DNA from: Chitinophaga pinensis
GTDB taxonomy: Bacteria; Bacteroidota; Bacteroidia; Flavobacteriales_D; Crocinitomicaceae
Direction of reading: 5' to 3'
DNA length: 64,000 nucleotides
Assembly (NCBI GenBank): GCA_943324745.2
Contig: CALPMT020000015.1
Coordinates: 1-64,000 of the forward strand
The translations under genes were made by a program, and so were the position numbers. The notes under the pieces are model-generated. The model saw only the letters and a program-made list of their open reading frames with translations, was not told where the DNA came from and ran no database searches. Shown one piece after another: positions 8,878 through 18,197 of the stretch (its first letter is position 1; every line of letters begins with the position of its first letter).

Positions 8878-10338
8878 ATGGAAAATACGAGAGAAAAATA
8901 CGAAGTAGTTATTGGATTGGAAGTTCATGCGCAAATGTTAACGAAAACAAAAGCGTATTCCAATGATGTGAATGAATTTGGAGCACACCCTAATACGAAT
9001 GTAAGTGTTGTTTCGTTAGGTCATCCGGGAACATTACCTGTGATGAATAAAAAAACGATAGAAAATGCTATTAAATTAGGGTTAGCTTGTCATAGTAATA
9101 TAGCTTCCAATCAATATTTTGCACGTAAAAATTATTTTTATCCAGATTTACCCAAAGGATATCAAATCACCCAAGATAAAACTCCTATTTGTACAGGTGG
9201 TCATTTGGTGGTGAAAGATGATTTAGGAAATTATAAAAATGTTGGAATTACTCGTATACATATGGAGGAGGATGCTGGAAAAAGTATCCATGATGTAGAT
9301 GTGTATGATACATTGGTCGATTTAAATCGCGCCGGAGTACCTTTATTAGAAATAGTTTCAGAACCGGATATTCGTTCTTCTCAAGAAGCTTATAATTATG
9401 TCGCAGAAGTTCGTAAATTAGTTCGATACTTAGATATTTGCGATGGAAATATGGAGGAAGGGTCGTTGCGTTGTGATGCAAATATTTCTGTTCGTTTAGT
9501 AGGAACAATAGAGTTCGGAACAAAGGTAGAGGTTAAGAATATGAACTCTATTCGTAATGTTCAACGTGCGATCGAATTTGAGATTACTCGTCAAATAGAA
9601 GTTGTCGAAAATGGGGGAGAAGTATCTCAGGAAACTCGTGGGTTTGATGCGTTGAAAGGAATTACTATTTCAATGCGTTCTAAGGAAGCAGCAAACGATT
9701 ACCGTTATTTTCCAGAACCAGATTTACAACCTTTGTTTGTTGATCAACCTCAAATTGATGCTATAAAAAATGATATGCCAGCTTTACCAAGAGAATTGTA
9801 TTTAAAATATACAGAAGAATTTGGACTGTCGGAATATGACGCTACTAACTTAGTAGATAATAAATATATTGCGCTATATTTTGAAGATGTTTTATTACAT
9901 ACAAAACAGATAAAAACTGCCGCTAATTTACTAATGGGTGAGGTGAAAAGTTATTTGAATCAACAAGCTGTTGAAATAACTGAATTCCCTTTGAAACCAA
10001 ATGTTATTGCAGAATTAGTAAATTTAATCGAAGCAGGTAAAGTATCTTACTCTATTGCTTCAAGTAAAGTTTTTCCTGCATTATTTGAATTTACTGATAA
10101 ATCAGTGTTGGAAGTTGCGACAATACTTAATGTAATTCAAGATTCTGATGAAGATAGTATTGCAAATTATGTAAAACAAGTTATCGAATCAAATACAACA
10201 GAGGTACAACGTTATGTTGCGGGGGAAAAGCAATTAGTTGGATTTTTAATGGGACAATTAATGAAGGTGTCTCAAGGTAAAGCAGACCCAAAACAAGCAA
10301 ATCCAATGTTGAGAAAAATATTGGATGAATTATCTTAA
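8878..10338 (+). CDS. gatB: Asp/Glu-tRNA amidotransferase subunit B
   Basis: 486 residues, full length for GatB. With GatA and GatC it converts misacylated Glu-tRNA(Gln) and/or Asp-tRNA(Asn) to the correct amide form; GatB binds the tRNA and carries the kinase site. Recognisable motifs are VIGLEVHAQM at the N-terminus, GHPGTLPVMN, YFYPDLPKGYQITQ, RIHMEEDAGKS, GVPLLEIVSEPD and EEGSLRCDANIS. The C-terminal YqeY-like tail ends NPMLRKILDEL. gatA and gatC are not nearby, as is common. It sits in a dense + strand run after the PNP gene. Confidence 0.96.
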   Translation: MENTREKYEVVIGLEVHAQMLTKTKAYSNDVNEFGAHPNTNVSVVSLGHPGTLPVMNKKTIENAIKLGLACHSNIASNQYFARKNYFYPDLPKGYQITQDKTPICTGGHLVVKDDLGNYKNVGITRIHMEEDAGKSIHDVDVYDTLVDLNRAGVPLLEIVSEPDIRSSQEAYNYVAEVRKLVRYLDICDGNMEEGSLRCDANISVRLVGTIEFGTKVEVKNMNSIRNVQRAIEFEITRQIEVVENGGEVSQETRGFDALKGITISMRSKEAANDYRYFPEPDLQPLFVDQPQIDAIKNDMPALPRELYLKYTEEFGLSEYDATNLVDNKYIALYFEDVLLHTKQIKTAANLLMGEVKSYLNQQAVEITEFPLKPNVIAELVNLIEAGKVSYSIASSKVFPALFEFTDKSVLEVATILNVIQDSDEDSIANYVKQVIESNTTEVQRYVAGEKQLVGFLMGQLMKVSQGKADPKQANPMLRKILDELS

Positions 10339-10348
10339 ACTATTAAAT

Positions 10349-11509
10349 ATGCGTAATTTACTTTATTTATTTACTTTGTTATTTATCGTTTCTTGTACGG
10401 AAACTAATGATAAAGATGCGAATAAGTCTCAATTACCTGTGAATTTTTCAATTCATGGTGAAATTTTAGGTGCCGCAAACCAAATGATTTTTGTAGAGGC
10501 TCAGAGTTTAAGAGGAGTGATCAAAATTGCAGAATCTCACACCGAGGTTGATGGATCATTTAAAATTGAGGGTAACATTAAAGGGTTTGGGTTGTATCAA
10601 TTAAGAGTTGGAAAAGATCAGGTTAAAAGCGTTCCTTTAACATTATGTCCGCAAGATAAAATTTCCATTATTGCAAATTATGCAAATTTTGAGCAAAGAC
10701 CCAAGATTTCAGGAGCAGTATGGACATCAGCTATAACAAAATACATGGAGATTTTCAATAGTTTTGCTTATAAGCAAATGGATTTGATAAATAATAAATC
10801 ATTGTCAGAGGAAGAGAAATTGAAACAATTTTTTGAGATAAAAAAGCCTTTAGATGAATATGCAAAACTAGAAATGCTTAAAAACCCTTCAAATCCAGCA
10901 AATATTGTATTGAGTACATCATTAACGCCAGCTATGGGGTTCGAAAATTGGGATGTGAGTAATTTAGATATATTGAAAAAAGTATTAAATGCTTATAAAA
11001 TAAAATATCCGCGTTCGCCTATTACTCGATCATTAGAAATGCAAATTGAACAAATTTTCAATTCATACAATCAATTTAAAGGAACCAATTCAGTTGATCA
11101 ATCAGCACCAGAAATAAGCTTGAACGATCCTTCTGGAAAAAAAATAAACTTAAGCTCATTGAAAGGACAGGTTGTGTTGATTGACTTTTGGGCCTCATGG
11201 TGTGGACCATGTCGCCAACAAAATCCAAACCTTGTTGCCTTATATACTAAATTCAAAAATCAAAATTTTACAATTTTCAGTGTTTCTTTGGATAAAGATA
11301 AAGAAGCTTGGAAGCGTGCGATAAAAGCTGATGGTTTGATTTGGAATACTCACGTGAGTGATTTGTTACAATGGGAAACTCCTTTAGTGCAACAATTTGG
11401 ATTTAATTCAATTCCATTTACAGTTTTAATTGATAAAAATGGAATGATTGTTGGTAAGAATCTTCAAGGTGAAGCTTTAGAACAAAAAATCATTTCATTA
11501 TTGAAATAA
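10349..11509 (+). CDS. TlpA-family thioredoxin lipoprotein (DUF4369)
   Basis: 386 residues from the ATG at 10349. An ATG at 10325 inside the gatB end is possible, but the later start gives a clean lipoprotein signal with lipobox Cys16 (IVSC). The N-terminal half is a DUF4369-type beta domain (HGEILGAANQMIFVEAQ). The C-terminal AhpC/TlpA thioredoxin domain has the redox pair Cys285/Cys288 in WASWCGPCR and a cis-Pro in SIPFTVLID. Such proteins reduce or exchange disulfides in the periplasm, for example in cytochrome c maturation; the client here is unknown. A second protein of the same architecture follows 6 bp downstream. Confidence 0.88.
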   Translation: MRNLLYLFTLLFIVSCTETNDKDANKSQLPVNFSIHGEILGAANQMIFVEAQSLRGVIKIAESHTEVDGSFKIEGNIKGFGLYQLRVGKDQVKSVPLTLCPQDKISIIANYANFEQRPKISGAVWTSAITKYMEIFNSFAYKQMDLINNKSLSEEEKLKQFFEIKKPLDEYAKLEMLKNPSNPANIVLSTSLTPAMGFENWDVSNLDILKKVLNAYKIKYPRSPITRSLEMQIEQIFNSYNQFKGTNSVDQSAPEISLNDPSGKKINLSSLKGQVVLIDFWASWCGPCRQQNPNLVALYTKFKNQNFTIFSVSLDKDKEAWKRAIKADGLIWNTHVSDLLQWETPLVQQFGFNSIPFTVLIDKNGMIVGKNLQGEALEQKIISLLK

Positions 11510-11515
11510 CATAAT

Positions 11516-12628
11516 ATGAAGTATTTAATAGCATTATTAGGATTATCTCTAAGTTTAGTCGTTAATTCTCAAACCTCAATTCAGGTTACGGTAAGTGGAA
11601 CAGTATTTAATTTGACACAAGATTCTGTTTTTATTTCTCAGTATAACGGTCAGGTTTACCGTGATTTAATAAAAGCTAAAGTTGATAAAAAAGGTAATTT
11701 CTCTTTACTTGGTAAATTACCATCTAAAGATGTATATGTTTTAAGAGTTTCTAAAAATCAGCATATAAACTTAATTTTGAGAGAAAATGCTTCTATTCAA
11801 GTTTATGGAGATGGTAAAAACTTGATTCAACATATGAATTTAGTTGGTTCTGAGGAAAGTGCTCAATTAAACAAGTTTATTATACACATGGAAGATTATA
11901 ATCGTAAAAAAGACTCTGCTAACTTGTATTTACAGCAACACCCAGATCAAGAGAAATCGGTTAACGAATCATTTATGACTATTTATCAAAGTTTTGAAGC
12001 GTATAAACAAGAGTTTTTTAATGCTAATCAAAATTCACCTGCACTATTGCCTTTATTGTCATTATTTGATCCAAGTCAAAATTTTGAAATATATGAGATG
12101 TTAGTCGATCATATTGTAAAAGGCTTCGATGGTGCACCAACGGTTAATTTGGTTAAGGCAAATTATTTGAATTTTAAAGCTAAGCATGATGAATTAGCCT
12201 TTTTATCGCCTGGTAAAGAAGCTTTAGATTTTATGCAACCAAAGTTTGATGGAAAGCCTTTACGCTTATCTGATTTGAGAGGGAAAGTTGTCTTGCTTGA
12301 TTTTTGGGCATCTTGGTGTGGCCCCTGCCGTAGAGAAAATCCAAACGTAGTTAAGATTTACGATAAATATAAAGATGCTGGTTTTACAGTTATGAGTGTT
12401 TCTTTAGATAAGGATAAAAATGCTTGGCAAGAAGCTGTTAAACGAGATAATTTATCATGGCCAAATCATGTTAGTGATTTGAAAGCATGGTCAAATGAAG
12501 CTGCACAACTGTATAAAGTTTCTGGTATACCTTTCACTGTTCTAATAGATAAGGAAGGTAAGATCATTAAAACGAATGTTCGAGGAGAAGAGTTAGAATT
12601 ACTTTTAAAGAACGTTTTCGGTTTTTAA
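11516..12628 (+). CDS. TlpA-family thioredoxin, secreted (DUF4369)
   Basis: 370 residues with a cleavable signal peptide (MKYLIALLGLSLSLVVNS) and no lipobox. The order is the same as in its upstream neighbour: a DUF4369-like beta domain (VSGTVFNLTQDSVFISQYNG), a helical linker, then a TlpA thioredoxin domain with Cys268/Cys271 in WASWCGPCR and cis-Pro in GIPFTVLID. The two thioredoxin domains are clearly related, so this is probably a tandem duplication in which one copy is membrane-anchored and the other soluble. It is followed by lpxH after a single base. Confidence 0.87.
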   Translation: MKYLIALLGLSLSLVVNSQTSIQVTVSGTVFNLTQDSVFISQYNGQVYRDLIKAKVDKKGNFSLLGKLPSKDVYVLRVSKNQHINLILRENASIQVYGDGKNLIQHMNLVGSEESAQLNKFIIHMEDYNRKKDSANLYLQQHPDQEKSVNESFMTIYQSFEAYKQEFFNANQNSPALLPLLSLFDPSQNFEIYEMLVDHIVKGFDGAPTVNLVKANYLNFKAKHDELAFLSPGKEALDFMQPKFDGKPLRLSDLRGKVVLLDFWASWCGPCRRENPNVVKIYDKYKDAGFTVMSVSLDKDKNAWQEAVKRDNLSWPNHVSDLKAWSNEAAQLYKVSGIPFTVLIDKEGKIIKTNVRGEELELLLKNVFGF

Positions 12629-12629
12629 C

Positions 12630-13385
12630 ATGGAATTAACTCCAAACAAAAAAGTTTATTTTGCATCTGATTTTCATTTAGGAGCCCCTACTTACGAAAA
12701 AAGTCGCGAACGCGAAAAATATATATGTGCTTGGTTGGATATTATTAAATCTGATTGTCAAGTTTTATATTTAGTAGGTGATATTTTTGATTTTTGGTTT
12801 GAATATAAGTTTGCCATACCTAAAGGTTTTGTACGTTTACAGGGAAAAATCGCAGAATTTACAGATGCAGGTATACCAGTTCATTTTTTTACTGGGAATC
12901 ATGATATGTGGGCATTTGATTATTTGCCCAAAGAGTTAGGTGTTGAGATTCATTATAATCCAATTGTGACCACTATAAATGGTAAAAAATTATATATTGG
13001 TCATGGAGATGGATTAGGTCCTGGAGATTATGGATACAAACGATTAAAAAAGATTTTTAAAAATAGGTTTATTCAATCCTTATTCGGATTCATTCATCCT
13101 AATCTTGGTATAGGGTTAGCTGACTTTCTTTCCAAAAGAAGTCGTGCTAAATCGGGACATTTGGATGAGGTATTTTTAGGCGTAGAAAAAGAGTGGCTAA
13201 TTGAATATTGTAAAGAAATATTAAAAAAAGATACTATTGATATTTTTGTTTTTGGTCATCGACATTTACCGATTGAACAAAAAGTTGAGAATTCAATGTA
13301 TATTAATCTGGGTGATTGGATTCATTATTTTACTTACGCGGTATTTGATGGAGAAAAAATTGAATTATTGAAATTCAAAGACTAA
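12630..13385 (+). CDS. lpxH: UDP-2,3-diacylglucosamine diphosphatase
   Basis: 251 residues. Hydrolyses UDP-2,3-diacylglucosamine to lipid X and UMP, a cytoplasmic membrane-surface step of lipid A synthesis. Calcineurin-like metal ligands are all visible: SDFHLG (13-18), GDIFDFW (50-56), GNHD (89-92), GHGDG (124-128) and FGHRH near residue 210. It starts one base after the TlpA gene and closes the + strand run that began near 4.7 kb. Convergent with the membrane protein gene that ends 11 bp away. Confidence 0.92.
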   Translation: MELTPNKKVYFASDFHLGAPTYEKSREREKYICAWLDIIKSDCQVLYLVGDIFDFWFEYKFAIPKGFVRLQGKIAEFTDAGIPVHFFTGNHDMWAFDYLPKELGVEIHYNPIVTTINGKKLYIGHGDGLGPGDYGYKRLKKIFKNRFIQSLFGFIHPNLGIGLADFLSKRSRAKSGHLDEVFLGVEKEWLIEYCKEILKKDTIDIFVFGHRHLPIEQKVENSMYINLGDWIHYFTYAVFDGEKIELLKFKD

Positions 13386-13396
13386 CTAATTGTTTA

Positions 13397-14167
13397 CTAT
13401 AATTTAGGAAAGTTATTAGTTGATTTTTTTGTTTTTATTTCAACATTCTCATAAATTCTATTTTCGTCAATAAAGACATCTTCAATTTTTAAAAAATTTT
13501 GATATTTTTTTCTACGAGTAGCTATTTGAGGTTTTATTCTTGGATAAATTATTATTTCGGAAATATATATCGCTCCGATTTGAATTAAAAATAATGTTAT
13601 AAAAATAATTATTGTTTGTGTTTGTTGCTTTGAATAATGGATAGCAGTGTTTTTAGGCTTTTTACTTAAGGCCATTTCGATTTCTTCTACCACTTTACAG
13701 GGGTAGGCAAGGTTTGGGTTAAAAAGAAAGAATGATTGAATGTTTAACTTTTCAAAAAGATTTTTCGAGTCGTTTAGTTTAACCAAATTTTCTGTATTTT
13801 GTTCATTTATCTCTTCTATATTTGCTTCGTAAACTTCATCTTCGGCGCCATCTAACTTATCGCTTACATAGATAAAGAACGAAGCGAAAACATACCAAAA
13901 CACACCAAATAATGCATAAATAATTGGTATGTATATATGTGATTTAATTTTTGATTTTAATCGTTTACGTGTTTTTTTTATACGATAATAGATTATGCAA
14001 TATAATAATGGAGTTAAAATACCGTAGATAATATTGAGTGTATCATCCTCATAGAAAAAGGTAATCCATAATGCATTAATTACAATAAAAAATAAAAACA
14101 AAGAAAGCGTTTTATAGAATAATGCGCGTTTCCGTTCTTTAGCTTTTCTAATTTGAGAAATAGACAT
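13397..14167 (-). CDS. Uncharacterised membrane protein
   Basis: 256 residues, no family recognised. Predicted membrane segments: about residues 17-36, 44-60, 79-103 and one near 188-207. A soluble loop of roughly 80 residues between the third and fourth is Glu/Asn-rich. The N-terminus is very basic (IRKAKERKRALFYK) and there are Lys/Arg-rich stretches after segments two and four, consistent with a cytoplasmic N-terminus. The gene abuts the proline dehydrogenase gene (adjacent stop and start), so it is likely on the same transcript. Confidence 0.6.
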   Translation of the reverse strand: MSISQIRKAKERKRALFYKTLSLFLFFIVINALWITFFYEDDTLNIIYGILTPLLYCIIYYRIKKTRKRLKSKIKSHIYIPIIYALFGVFWYVFASFFIYVSDKLDGAEDEVYEANIEEINEQNTENLVKLNDSKNLFEKLNIQSFFLFNPNLAYPCKVVEEIEMALSKKPKNTAIHYSKQQTQTIIIFITLFLIQIGAIYISEIIIYPRIKPQIATRRKKYQNFLKIEDVFIDENRIYENVEIKTKKSTNNFPKL

Positions 14168-15334
14168 TTATTTTTTTCTTCTGTTTTTTTCGATAGAAAG
14201 TAAGGATAATTCTCTACTCGTTTGTCCTGCAACAGATGTATTTTCATCTGCACGACGAAGTAGATAGGGTAGGACCTCTTTAATTGGTCCATATGGCACA
14301 TATTTAGCTACATTGTAATTTAATTCAGCAAGATTGTATGAAATATGGTCGCTCATGCCTAATAATTGTGCAAAGTATATAGATTTAGAATTTTTGTTTA
14401 TATTATTTTTTTCAATCAGTTGGCTTAAATATAATGAACTTTCTTCATTGTGAGTTCCTGCACAAAGAGCCAAACAATCAATGTTTTGACATATAATTTC
14501 CAAGGCATGGTTGTAGTCTTCGTCCGAATCATTTTTTGTTTTTTGAATTGGAGAAGTATATCCCATTAAAACAGCTCGATCGCGTTCTTTTTCCATGTAA
14601 GCGCCACGTACAAGTTTAATTCCATAGTGGTAATTACCTATACGTGCCTCTTCAATTAGTTTTTTCAAAAAATCAATTCTATCGTGACGATACATTTGAA
14701 GTGTATTGAATACGATAGCTTGTTCTTTATTGAATTTTCTAATCATTGCTAATGTAATTCGATCTATACTATCTTGAATCCAACTTTCTTCAGCATCAAT
14801 AAATACAGGTACATTATTTTCATAGGCTTTTAAGCAGATACGTTCAACACGTTGTATGATTCCTAGGTAAGATTTTTTTTCTTGTTCGTTTAGTTCATTG
14901 TGAATGGAATTTGCTTTTTCAAGAATATTAAATGATGCTATACCCGTTACTTTGAAAACAGCGAATGGAATAGCAGGATTACCTTTTGCTTTAATAATTG
15001 TTGAAATAATTTCTTGTGTTGTTTTTTCAAAGTCAGACTCTTCCGTTTTTCCTTCTACTGAATAATCTAAGATTGTCCCAATTTTATAATCATTCAGCTC
15101 TTTGATTTTAGATTCACAATCATTAATGTTTATACCACCACAGAATTGTTTAAAGATTGTTTTCTTGATTATTCCATCAATGGGTAATTTTAATTTTAGT
15201 GCAATTTCGGTAAACCATTTCCCAAGTTTAACTACGAGAGGATATCCTATAATTTTAAATAACCAATAGGCACGTACAAGGTCACTATCGGTTTTGCTTT
15301 TAAAAGCAATTTCTGTATTTTCAAAAGTAATCAT
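14168..15334 (-). CDS. Proline dehydrogenase
   Basis: 388 residues, a stand-alone FAD proline dehydrogenase (PRODH) that oxidises proline to pyrroline-5-carboxylate. Family signatures: FAVFKVTGIAS, VFIDAEESWIQD (barrel strand), TLQMYRHDRIDFL and GIKLVRGAYMEKER, followed by CAGTHNEESS. The C-terminal helix carries YVPYGPIKEVLPYLLRRADEN, matching the substrate-binding YLLRR motif. The P5C dehydrogenase is not in the window. ATG at 15334 sits just downstream of a plausible promoter. The next gene on the strand is the unknown membrane protein. Confidence 0.92.
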   Translation of the reverse strand: MITFENTEIAFKSKTDSDLVRAYWLFKIIGYPLVVKLGKWFTEIALKLKLPIDGIIKKTIFKQFCGGININDCESKIKELNDYKIGTILDYSVEGKTEESDFEKTTQEIISTIIKAKGNPAIPFAVFKVTGIASFNILEKANSIHNELNEQEKKSYLGIIQRVERICLKAYENNVPVFIDAEESWIQDSIDRITLAMIRKFNKEQAIVFNTLQMYRHDRIDFLKKLIEEARIGNYHYGIKLVRGAYMEKERDRAVLMGYTSPIQKTKNDSDEDYNHALEIICQNIDCLALCAGTHNEESSLYLSQLIEKNNINKNSKSIYFAQLLGMSDHISYNLAELNYNVAKYVPYGPIKEVLPYLLRRADENTSVAGQTSRELSLLSIEKNRRKK

Positions 15335-15338
15335 AGTA

Positions 15339-15370
15339 CAAAAATACTTTCATTTTATGTAAAATTTCAA
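15339..15370 (-). promoter_or_regulatory. Candidate Bacteroidota promoter (proline dehydrogenase)
   Basis: Read on the minus strand: TTG (15368-15370), 21 bp spacer, then TATTTTTG (15339-15346), a perfect TAnnTTTG -7 box. The -7 box ends only 4 bp before the ATG, implying a very short or absent leader. Spacing is slightly longer than the usual 19 bp. Confidence 0.45.
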
Positions 15371-15441
15371 TTATTTGAAATGAAAAATTATCAGTTTTAA
15401 AAATATATTGTATTTTGTATAATTATTTCAAATTACTAGTT

Positions 15442-16539
15442 ATGTCTTATACAATCAAATCAAATACATACCTAATAGAAATAGGAGATTTAGAAGATTC
15501 GTCCTTCCAGGATTTTATGGAACAAAAGTATGTGAATTCACGTAAAATAATAGTTGTAGACGAAAACACAAACGAATATTGTTTAGAATATTTATTGACT
15601 TCATTTGATTTTTTGAAAGAAGCAGAGATTATTTTAATTCCTGAAGGAGAGGATAGTAAAGTATTGGATTTGTGTGCTCAAATTTGGGATACATGGACGG
15701 ATTATCATATTGAACGAAAAGATGTTGTAATCAATTTAGGGGGAGGTATAGTTTCAGATGTTGGTGGATTTGCAGCTTCAATTTATAAGAGAGGAATTGA
15801 TTTTATCAATGTTCCTACTACTTTATTAGCCATGGTAGATGCTTCAATTGGGGGGAAAACAGGTGTTGATTTAGGTAAATTTAAAAATCAATTAGGGGTG
15901 TTTACAGATCCTCAAAGAGTATTTGTTGATTTGGCTTTCTTACAAACATTGCCAGTTGGAGAAGTATATAATGGCTTTGCTGAGATGTTAAAACATGGGT
16001 TAATAGTAAATGCGAAACATTGGGAAGAATTATCTGTTTTAAATGAAGTTGAACAAGAAATAACGATTGAACATATTTATACATCACTTTCTATTAAAAA
16101 TGGAATTATTTTGGAAGATCCATTTGAAAGTGGTTTAAGAAAAAAATTAAATTTTGGTCATACTATAGGTCATGCTTTGGAAGGTCACTTTGCAGAAAAG
16201 GATCCTATATCACATGGGTATGCAGTTGCTTTAGGTGTTTTAGCAGAGTCATTTATATCATTTAAGAAGAATTTTATTACGTTGTCTGAGTTAAATGATA
16301 TTGAAAGGGTTTTACTTTCAAATTATGAATGTATTGATTTATCGGGCGAAAATTTGAATGAAATTTATCAATTAATGCTAAATGATAAGAAAAACGTGCA
16401 ACAAAAAATATTGTGCGTGTTATTAATAGGTATAGGAGAGTGTGTTATTGACCAAGAAATATCTGAGCAAGAAATTGTAGAATCGTTAGAGTATTTAAAT
16501 CGTCTCCATCAGGAGGAAAAAAATGCACATGAAAATTAA
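15442..16539 (+). CDS. aroB: 3-dehydroquinate synthase
   Basis: 365 residues from ATG 15442 (a TTG/ATG further up gives a non-conserved leader). Converts DAHP to 3-dehydroquinate, second step of the shikimate pathway, using NAD and a metal. Motifs: NAD-binding NLGGGIVSDVGGFAAS, VPTTLLAMVDASIGGKTGVD, KHGLI, and zinc ligands in LNFGHTIGHALE plus the downstream SHGYAVALG. No other aromatic pathway gene is adjacent. It runs convergently towards the MerR gene. Confidence 0.95.
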   Translation: MSYTIKSNTYLIEIGDLEDSSFQDFMEQKYVNSRKIIVVDENTNEYCLEYLLTSFDFLKEAEIILIPEGEDSKVLDLCAQIWDTWTDYHIERKDVVINLGGGIVSDVGGFAASIYKRGIDFINVPTTLLAMVDASIGGKTGVDLGKFKNQLGVFTDPQRVFVDLAFLQTLPVGEVYNGFAEMLKHGLIVNAKHWEELSVLNEVEQEITIEHIYTSLSIKNGIILEDPFESGLRKKLNFGHTIGHALEGHFAEKDPISHGYAVALGVLAESFISFKKNFITLSELNDIERVLLSNYECIDLSGENLNEIYQLMLNDKKNVQQKILCVLLIGIGECVIDQEISEQEIVESLEYLNRLHQEEKNAHEN

Positions 16540-16550
16540 ATTTGCCTTAT

Positions 16551-16904
16551 TTAATGGCTTGATTTCATGGTTAGTAACATTTCTTTGATTGCTTTAAGTC
16601 GAGAAATGATTGAATCATTATCGATCACATTTTCTTCATGAGAAAAATCGTCTTTGGCTTTAATTGAATTTTTAGCTCCATCTAATGTAAAACCTTTCAC
16701 TTTTACCAAATGATAAATTTTGTTAATATTTTCGATGTCTTTTACTGTAAATAATCGATTCCCTTTTCTGTTTTTTTTAGGTGAAATCACTTGGAATTCT
16801 TTCTCCCAAAACCTTATTAATGAAGTGTTTACATTGAACATGGTAGATACCTCACCTATGGTGTAGTATAATTTTGTTAGGTTTTCTGTAGATACTTTAT
16901 TCAA
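16551..16904 (-). CDS. MerR-family transcriptional regulator
   Basis: 117 residues with a TTG start at 16904. The frame closes upstream with a stop, and the first in-frame ATG lies inside the helix-turn-helix, so TTG is the only start that gives a complete domain. YYTIGEVSTMFNVNTSLIRFWEKEF is the MerR winged-helix DNA-binding region, followed by NRKGNRLFTVKDIENI. The effector domain is short, as in Bacteroidota MerR proteins of no known ligand. Diverges from the NlpC/P60 gene with 45 bp between starts, so it may regulate that gene, itself or both. Confidence 0.8.
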   Translation of the reverse strand: MNKVSTENLTKLYYTIGEVSTMFNVNTSLIRFWEKEFQVISPKKNRKGNRLFTVKDIENINKIYHLVKVKGFTLDGAKNSIKAKDDFSHEENVIDNDSIISRLKAIKEMLLTMKSSH

Positions 16905-16949
16905 GACTTAGGTTTTACGATGTGAAATTAGTGATATTTTTGCAAACGA

Positions 16950-17528
16950 ATGAAAACAACAATCATCTATATTTTTTTTTTTTTAAGTTCAACTTTGTTA
17001 TTACCTAAAATAGGTCATTCTCAAACTAATTCTAAAAAAGATAAACTTAAATCCCCTTCGAAGTTAGATTTCAAAGTATCAACAGATACAGTTCCTCATA
17101 ATAATAGTGCTTATGTAGATAATATGCTAGGTTTTGCAAAGACTTTTTTGGGTACACCTTATTTAAGTTCAGGAGCTTCACCCACTGGTTTTGATTGCTC
17201 TGGATTTGTATCTTATGTACTTGGGAATTTTGGGTTTGACGTTATACATTCAAGTTATGGTTTGGCTGAATATGGTCGAACCGTAAAATTATCAGAAGCA
17301 CGACCTGGTGATTTAATGTTTTTTAAAGGAAGTAATGCAAGTTCAAGTAGAATAGGACATGTTGCAATTATCTATGAAGTTAATGCAACAGAAGGTATTA
17401 AGTTCATACACGCATCCTCATCAAGGGGAATTACGATTGATCGATTTAATGGGAGTGGTTATTATGTTCCTAGATATGTAACTACGAAACGTTTAGATTA
17501 TGGAGTTGAAAATGTTAAAAACAAATAA
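16950..17528 (+). CDS. Secreted NlpC/P60 (C40) peptidoglycan hydrolase
   Basis: 192 residues with a signal peptide (cleavage near GHSQT). Residues about 55-180 form an NlpC/P60 cysteine peptidase domain: catalytic Cys in GFDCSGFVSYVLG, first His in RIGHVAIIYEV, and a polar third residue in FIHASSSRGI. Enzymes of this kind cut D-Glu-meso-DAP bonds in cell wall peptides. A -7 box TATTTTTG at 16935-16942 lies just upstream. The divergent MerR gene could control it. Confidence 0.88.
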   Translation: MKTTIIYIFFFLSSTLLLPKIGHSQTNSKKDKLKSPSKLDFKVSTDTVPHNNSAYVDNMLGFAKTFLGTPYLSSGASPTGFDCSGFVSYVLGNFGFDVIHSSYGLAEYGRTVKLSEARPGDLMFFKGSNASSSRIGHVAIIYEVNATEGIKFIHASSSRGITIDRFNGSGYYVPRYVTTKRLDYGVENVKNK

Positions 17529-17559
17529 AGGTAAAGAATAATGTTTGACCTTTAAATGA

Positions 17560-18033
17560 TTATTTGAAAGTAAAATATTTTTGAACAATGTAACTAAAAA
17601 TTACAATGATTGATGTTGTAATTATTTGACTAGGCATAGGCCACCAATTAAAATATTCAACAAATAATTTCAGTAGTACATAGTTTAAAAAAACACTAAA
17701 TATTACAAAAAACAAATGACGTGTGAATTGTTTTTTTCCAGGAAGATTACTATCGTTCCATACTACATATTTACTTAATAAGAATCCGATTGGAAAAGTC
17801 ACTCCAAATGACACTAAGAAAGAAGCAATATGTGGTTTAATTATAAAAAGACCTAAGTTGACATTAACCTGATGAAACAAATAGTGTTCAGAAATAAAAA
17901 ATAGTATTAGACCGAAAAGCGTATTTCCACCACCACAAGCTAGGTAATGATATGTTTGTTTATCCATAAATCGTTTGAATAGTGGATAAAATAGATCGAG
18001 AAAATTAAAAATAACAATTTGAGCTTTATTCAT
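17560..18033 (-). CDS. GtrA-like membrane protein
   Basis: 157 residues from the ATG at 18033 (a TTG three codons up is less likely). Four predicted membrane helices and the pattern YHYLACGGGNTLFGLILFF, then LSKYVVWNDS and YIVQKYFTFK at the end, match the GtrA/DPMS family. These proteins are associated with flipping undecaprenyl- or dolichol-linked sugars; the specific substrate is unknown. No glycosyltransferase is next to it. Confidence 0.8.
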   Translation of the reverse strand: MNKAQIVIFNFLDLFYPLFKRFMDKQTYHYLACGGGNTLFGLILFFISEHYLFHQVNVNLGLFIIKPHIASFLVSFGVTFPIGFLLSKYVVWNDSNLPGKKQFTRHLFFVIFSVFLNYVLLKLFVEYFNWWPMPSQIITTSIIVIFSYIVQKYFTFK

Positions 18034-18197
18034 TTTTTTCAAACAATTGTATTACAAATGTACAAAATCAGAATACAAAATGGAATTTATTTCGGTAATT
18101 GAACTTAGAAGATTGATTATGTGTTTAGTAACCTTTTTTAATTTTATTCGTAAACAGAATTTAAGGTTTAATATGTTCATAAACTTAATTTGTTTCT